The notes below the pieces were generated by a model. The model had not been told where the DNA came from. It saw only the letters and a list, made by a program, of their open reading frames with translations, and did not search any database. Position numbers and translations under genes: made by a program. This document shows, in pieces, positions 8,631 through 11,863 of a stretch of 11,863 nt of DNA (its first letter is position 1; each line of letters starts with the position of its first letter). The stretch is from Deltaproteobacteria bacterium (GTDB taxonomy: Bacteria; Myxococcota_A; UBA9160), in NCBI GenBank assembly GCA_003520425.1, contig DOUU01000219.1, positions 984 to 12,846 on the forward strand. Direction: 5' to 3'.

Positions 8631-9887
8631 TCAGACTCCAAAACGATCCCGATACGGCTGGAAGCGGCGCGCCTCGGCATCGGGATCGATTCCAAACTGG
8701 CGCAGCGAGTATCGGTGGCGCCCGTGCTTTCCGCGCGGATTGCGACGCAGAAAGCGCTGCATCCGGAGGTTCGCGTCCTCGGTCAGGGGAATGCCGAAGA
8801 AGTCATAGACCCGGCGCACTGTTTTCATCGGATCCGCGGTGAATCCCCGGTAGTCGACGTCGAGAAAGTTCCTCTGCCTGGCAGGCTCTCGGTCACGCGC
8901 CCGCAGGTACCGCTCGAGCCCGCGGTGCAGGCTCTCGACCTGATCGCGACCGATCCGTTGAAGGTCAATCCCTTCACTAAACGCCGAATAGAGAGCGGCG
9001 GTCAGGCTCGCAAGCGAGGCGGTCACCTCGAGGGGGTCACGATGCACGTGGATGAAGCCGGCATCGGGATAGTTCGCGAAGATCTCGTCGATCCCGAAAA
9101 TATGGGACGGGGCCTTCAGAATCCACCGGTTTCCTGCGCGTTGCCACTGAAGATATTGTAGAACGCGTCGGTGATACCTGTACCCGGGTCCAAGATCGTG
9201 CTGCTCCATCCACTCCTGGTAGCTCGGGATTTGGTACATGGACGGAAACTGAAAACTCCGGAACGAGAAGGCCATCATCATGAGGCACTCCTCGGGAAGA
9301 CGTGCGCCCACCTCGTGAACGAGCCGCAGCTTCGGCGCAAGGAAGCGATTGAAGAGCCTAATCTCCCGCTGCGCTCGCCTGATCCGCACGTCTGTCCCGT
9401 AGGTGGGTCGTTGCGGTGCAGGAATCGGGAACATGAGCTCCCACGAGAGCGGTGCACGACTTTCGGGATCCTGCGCGAGCAGACGATGGAGCAGGGTCGT
9501 CCCGGAGCGCGCCAAGCTGATGATGAAGAGCGGCCGCCGAATCGACTGCTTCGCGATTTCGGGATAGCGCTTGCGATCGTGCTCGAGCCAAAGACGCTGT
9601 TCGAGCAATCGGAGGATGTTCGTGCGAGCCGCGATACGCCCGAGGAACGTCAAGCTTGCTTCGGTCTCGCAAGCGCGGACCAGGACGTGAAGCGGCTCGA
9701 GAAAGTCATCGTCTCCGAAATCATGGAGGCCCGTACGGCGGACGGCGCTTTCGAGGAGCTCTGCCGCGTCAATGCGCACGCGCCTCGAGTGTGGAGCGGC
9801 AAGCCGATTGGCGAGGCGAACCGCGGGGTGCGGCCGATGAAGCGGCGCGAAGCCCTGCCTCGCTTCGCGAGGCTCACCCGACCGCAA
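8631..9887 (-). CDS. Sulfotransferase family protein (PAPS-dependent)
   Basis: The product is expected to transfer a sulfuryl group from PAPS to a hydroxyl or amine acceptor. The 5'-phosphosulfate loop is PLFIISLARSGTTLLHRLLA (119-138). The 3'-phosphate site is IHVHRDPLEVTASLASL (279-295), with the conserved Arg and the downstream Ser. WILKAPSHIFGIDEIF precedes it, and the C-terminal HGRHRYSLRQFGID is also typical of this Sulfotransfer_3-like group, which normally runs about 380-420 aa. The longest form (418 aa) starts at TTG 9887 with a poor ribosome binding site; GTG at 9779 is an alternative. I favour the longer form because VRLANRL before VRIDAAELL resembles the usual N-terminus of relatives. 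No signal peptide is seen, so it should be cytoplasmic. It converges on the second permease gene. The acceptor is unknown; a lipid is possible given the neighbours. Confidence 0.9.
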   Translation of the reverse strand: MRSGEPREARQGFAPLHRPHPAVRLANRLAAPHSRRVRIDAAELLESAVRRTGLHDFGDDDFLEPLHVLVRACETEASLTFLGRIAARTNILRLLEQRLWLEHDRKRYPEIAKQSIRRPLFIISLARSGTTLLHRLLAQDPESRAPLSWELMFPIPAPQRPTYGTDVRIRRAQREIRLFNRFLAPKLRLVHEVGARLPEECLMMMAFSFRSFQFPSMYQIPSYQEWMEQHDLGPGYRYHRRVLQYLQWQRAGNRWILKAPSHIFGIDEIFANYPDAGFIHVHRDPLEVTASLASLTAALYSAFSEGIDLQRIGRDQVESLHRGLERYLRARDREPARQRNFLDVDYRGFTADPMKTVRRVYDFFGIPLTEDANLRMQRFLRRNPRGKHGRHRYSLRQFGIDPDAEARRFQPYRDRFGV

Positions 9888-10158
9888 GGGCTGCCACGCG
9901 AGAGGAAGGTGGACTGCCCTCGGTGATCCTGGGCACCCGATTGGCGAGAGATGTGCGCACAGGAATCAAGGAAACGCTCTCCGCAGCCAGCGACCGAAGC
10001 TTTCGGAAGCCGAGGCCAGCCATCACGGTCTGGCTTTGCATTGCCTTACAGGAACCTTCTCGGATGAAGGAGCCTGCCAAGAACTCATTCTGGAGCGGCT
10101 GCACGCCCAACCCTCCTCGCCGATCCCACCGGGAGCGGCAGGAAATGTACCCGAGCAT
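9874..10158 (-). CDS. Possible small protein of unknown function
   Basis: An open frame of 94 aa (ATG at 10158) fills most of the gap between the MlaC-family gene and the sulfotransferase gene, overlapping the start of the latter by 14 bp, as in coupled gene pairs. By my count about 72% of its third codon positions are G or C, in line with real genes here. Against it: no convincing ribosome binding site, no recognisable domain, other frames are also open, and the stretch contains three hairpins that could explain its conservation in another way. The frame stays open upstream into the MlaC-family gene. I list it only as a candidate. Confidence 0.2.
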   Translation of the reverse strand: MLGYISCRSRWDRRGGLGVQPLQNEFLAGSFIREGSCKAMQSQTVMAGLGFRKLRSLAAESVSLIPVRTSLANRVPRITEGSPPSSRVAALAVG

Positions 10159-10292
10159 CACGTCCGTCGTCCGCGCCGGAGAAGAATCGACGCAGGGACA
10201 TCGGGCGATCGGGCCCAGGAGTCTGTTTCCCGACGACCGCTCTTGGATCTTCTGATCGCCATCCTTATCGATCAAGGCGAAGCACAGCCAGC
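9888..10292. other. Gap with a cluster of three stem-loops
   Basis: This 405-bp gap lies upstream of the sulfotransferase gene. Three short inverted repeats follow each other: CCGAA/TTCGG (9994-10006), GCCAG/CTGGC (10015-10034), and an imperfect hairpin at 10049-10076 made of CAGG, a 2-nt internal loop, CCTTC, a 6-nt loop and the matching arms. On the minus strand they would sit in the leader of the sulfotransferase mRNA. No known RNA family was recognised. The doubtful small ORF is listed separately. Confidence 0.4.
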
Positions 10293-10910
10293 CTATGCCC
10301 CGCCCGGGTTCCGGTATCCGCTGACCTTTTGGCGCATGAGCTCGAGAAGTTCCTCGAAGGAGCGGTCGCGCAAAACGCTTGCGAATTGGCTCGCGTAGTT
10401 GCTCGTGAGACTCACGCCTTCGACGACGATGTTCGTTGCGAGCCACCGGTCGCCCTTTCTGTGCATCTCGTAGGTCACATCATACACATCCTTGCTCGTA
10501 ACCAGCTCCGTTCGCACGGTTGCGGTGTCTCCTCGTCGCTCTTCCCTCGCGAACCGGAACTTCGGATTGCGGAACAGAAAGAGCTTCTGGAGATAGGAGC
10601 GAAGGATGAGCTCGTCGAAGAGTTCGAGGAACTCCTCCTGCTCATCCTGAGAGCGCTCCCAGAGCAGCGGGCCGATGGCTTGACGTCCCATGGCGCGCGT
10701 ATCGAGGAGCTCACGCACCACCCCTCGGAGCGCTTCGAGCCTCTGCTCGCGGGTCAGGTCAGTTGCCGCGAGGACACTCGCCTTGTCGAGCGTCCTTCGC
10801 ACCGCCGCGGACGGACTCTCAGGCGGTGGCGTTGCCCCGGCGGCCGTACCAAATCGCCATACAAGCGCGAGCGCGGCGAAGGTTCGGAGGAAGGCCGCTC
10901 GGCGCGTCAT
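10293..10910 (-). CDS. MlaC/Ttg2D-family periplasmic lipid-binding protein
   Basis: The 205-aa product resembles MlaC, the periplasmic carrier that moves phospholipids between the membranes. It has a signal peptide (MTRRAAFLRT, hydrophobic 10-19, likely cleavage after AGA at 24-26). The body follows the family pattern: helical LDKASVL and REQRLEALRGVVRELLD, then DTRAMGRQAIGPLLWERSQDEQEEF (70-94), LFDELILRSYLQKL (97-110), a beta region with TVRTELVTS and VYDVTYEMH, WLATNIVVEGVSLTSNYASQF (156-176) and a final helix, FEELLELMRQK. Length is normal (about 200 aa). It starts at ATG 10910, 37 bp after the stop of the ABC ATPase gene, so the two are probably one operon. In canonical Mla loci the partner is the MlaFEDB importer-type complex; here the adjacent ATPase is of ABC-2 exporter type, which is unusual. 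Confidence 0.88.
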   Translation of the reverse strand: MTRRAAFLRTFAALALVWRFGTAAGATPPPESPSAAVRRTLDKASVLAATDLTREQRLEALRGVVRELLDTRAMGRQAIGPLLWERSQDEQEEFLELFDELILRSYLQKLFLFRNPKFRFAREERRGDTATVRTELVTSKDVYDVTYEMHRKGDRWLATNIVVEGVSLTSNYASQFASVLRDRSFEELLELMRQKVSGYRNPGGA

Positions 10911-10947
10911 CCCACAGCCCCTGGCCCCATCGGTCGAATGTCTGCCC

Positions 10948-11863
10948 TCAGTCCCGCAACCCTTTCCCCGTCAGATGCATGAAGACCCGCTCTAGATTCA
11001 CAGGGCGCACATTCAGCGATTCAATGGCGCCGGGTCGCTCGGCAAGGACTGTACAGATCGCGCCCAAGGCGCGGCCGGCGTCCGTCACGAAGATCCGAGT
11101 GAGCTGGTCTTTGATCTCAACCTTCTTGACCTCGGGGATGGCGCGCAGCTCCGACACACCGAGTTCCCCGCGGATTTCGATCACGCTTCCCATGCCGACG
11201 ATCTCGAGCAGCTCTTGCAGGGTCCCCGCTGCCACGATTCGCCCGTTGTCCATGATGGCGATGCGGTCGCACAGTCGCTCGGCCTCTTCCATATAGTGCG
11301 TGGTGTAGAGGACTGTTGTTCCCTTTGCCGCGAGCTCCTGGATGGCATTGAGAATGTGCTCCCGCGACTGCGGGTCGACTCCCACGGTCGGCTCATCCAG
11401 AAGGAGAAGCCGAGGATGGTGAACCAATCCGCAAGCGAGGTTCAAGCGTCGCTTCATTCCACCGGAGTAGGTTTGGACACGGTCATCGGCGCGCGTCGTC
11501 AGGCCGACGAGGTCGAGGACATCATTCATCCGCCGCCTGAGCTTCCGTGCGGGGACACCGTAGATGTGGCCGAAGAAGGACAGGTTTTCCCGGGCGCTCA
11601 AATTGGGGTAAAGACCCACGTCTTGCGGGACGAAGCCCACAAGCTTTCGCACGGCCCAAACGTCAGAAACCGCATTCTTTCCGAAGATTCTCACATCGCC
11701 GTACGAGGGTGCGAGCAGGGTCGCAACCATCGACAGGGTTGTCGTCTTGCCCGCCCCGTTTGGGCCGAGATAGCCGTGGCAGCCGTTCCCCTCGAGTTTG
11801 AAGGAAACTTCATCGAGGGCCCGAAAGTTCCCGAAGTTCTTGCTGAGGCTCTCGGCTACGAGT
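10948..11863 (-). CDS. ABC transporter ATP-binding protein, ABC-2 exporter type (start outside window)
   Basis: This is the cytoplasmic ATPase of an ABC exporter. The frame runs to the window edge (first whole codon at 11862), giving 304 visible residues; the ATG at 11730 cannot be the start because it would cut off the Walker A motif. Seen in order, numbered from the edge: Walker A GPNGAGKTT (33-41), Q-loop FVPQD (77-81), ABC signature YSGGMKRR (132-139), Walker B LLLLDEP (152-158), D-loop GVDP and the H-loop His in YTTH (189). A C-terminal domain of about 80 residues follows, with VIEIRGEL, VKKVEIKDQLTRIFV and PVNLERVFMHLTGKGLRD, the form typical of NatA-like ATPases that pair with ABC-2 permeases. 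Only a few N-terminal residues should be missing. The likely membrane partners are the two permeases at 6392-8608. The gene precedes the MlaC-family gene. Confidence 0.96.
   Translation of the reverse strand, partial: LVAESLSKNFGNFRALDEVSFKLEGNGCHGYLGPNGAGKTTTLSMVATLLAPSYGDVRIFGKNAVSDVWAVRKLVGFVPQDVGLYPNLSARENLSFFGHIYGVPARKLRRRMNDVLDLVGLTTRADDRVQTYSGGMKRRLNLACGLVHHPRLLLLDEPTVGVDPQSREHILNAIQELAAKGTTVLYTTHYMEEAERLCDRIAIMDNGRIVAAGTLQELLEIVGMGSVIEIRGELGVSELRAIPEVKKVEIKDQLTRIFVTDAGRALGAICTVLAERPGAIESLNVRPVNLERVFMHLTGKGLRD

Noticed and set aside
7460..8695. Minus-strand open frame of 411 codons
   Set aside because: It is antisense to the second permease and part of the sulfotransferase end, with highly charged low-quality composition and no recognisable domain.
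11181..11730. Taking ATG at 11730 as the start of the ABC ATPase
   Set aside because: The Walker A motif GPNGAGKT lies upstream in the same frame, so the gene extends past the window edge.

Overview
The window reads as chromosomal DNA from a high-GC, Gram-negative bacterium. Most genes prefer G or C at the third codon position. Two genes encode proteins with Sec-type signal peptides, and one of these is a periplasmic lipid carrier of the MlaC family, which implies an outer membrane. The mix (ATP-type PEP carboxykinase, a Sulfotransfer_3-type sulfotransferase, a sterol-desaturase-family hydroxylase, an AspT/YidE-type transporter) would fit a proteobacterium, myxococcote or related phylum. I cannot place it more closely. 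No rRNA, tRNA, CRISPR array, transposase or phage gene was seen.

Layout. Positions 115-759 (-) encode a small secreted protein with two copies of one beta-rich domain. Positions 941-1921 (-) encode a membrane hydroxylase of the sterol desaturase/fatty acid hydroxylase family, in DNA clearly poorer in GC than its neighbours. Positions 2319-3896 (-) encode ATP-dependent PEP carboxykinase (pckA), followed by a 22-bp perfect palindrome. A 447-bp divergent region with an 11-bp inverted repeat separates pckA from a 579-aa AspT/YidE/YbjL-type transporter at 4344-6083 (+).

The right half is the most interesting part. Two paralogous ABC-2 permeases lie in tandem on + (6392-7489 and 7514-8608) and form one operon. 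Converging on them from the - strand are an ABC ATPase of the ABC-2 exporter type (10948-11863, start outside the window), an MlaC-family periplasmic protein 37 bp downstream of it (10293-10910), a 405-bp stretch with several hairpins and a doubtful small ORF, and a sulfotransferase (8631-9887) that ends 22 bp from the end of the second permease.

How they may work together. One ATPase plus two related permeases is the usual composition of a heterodimeric ABC-2 exporter, here split between two converging transcription units. An MlaC-type lipid carrier next to the ATPase suggests that the cargo is a lipid handed on across the periplasm. The sulfotransferase could modify that cargo. This is inference from neighbourhood; each family assignment stands independently on sequence motifs. 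The pckA, transporter, hydroxylase and secreted-protein genes look like unrelated housekeeping or accessory neighbours.
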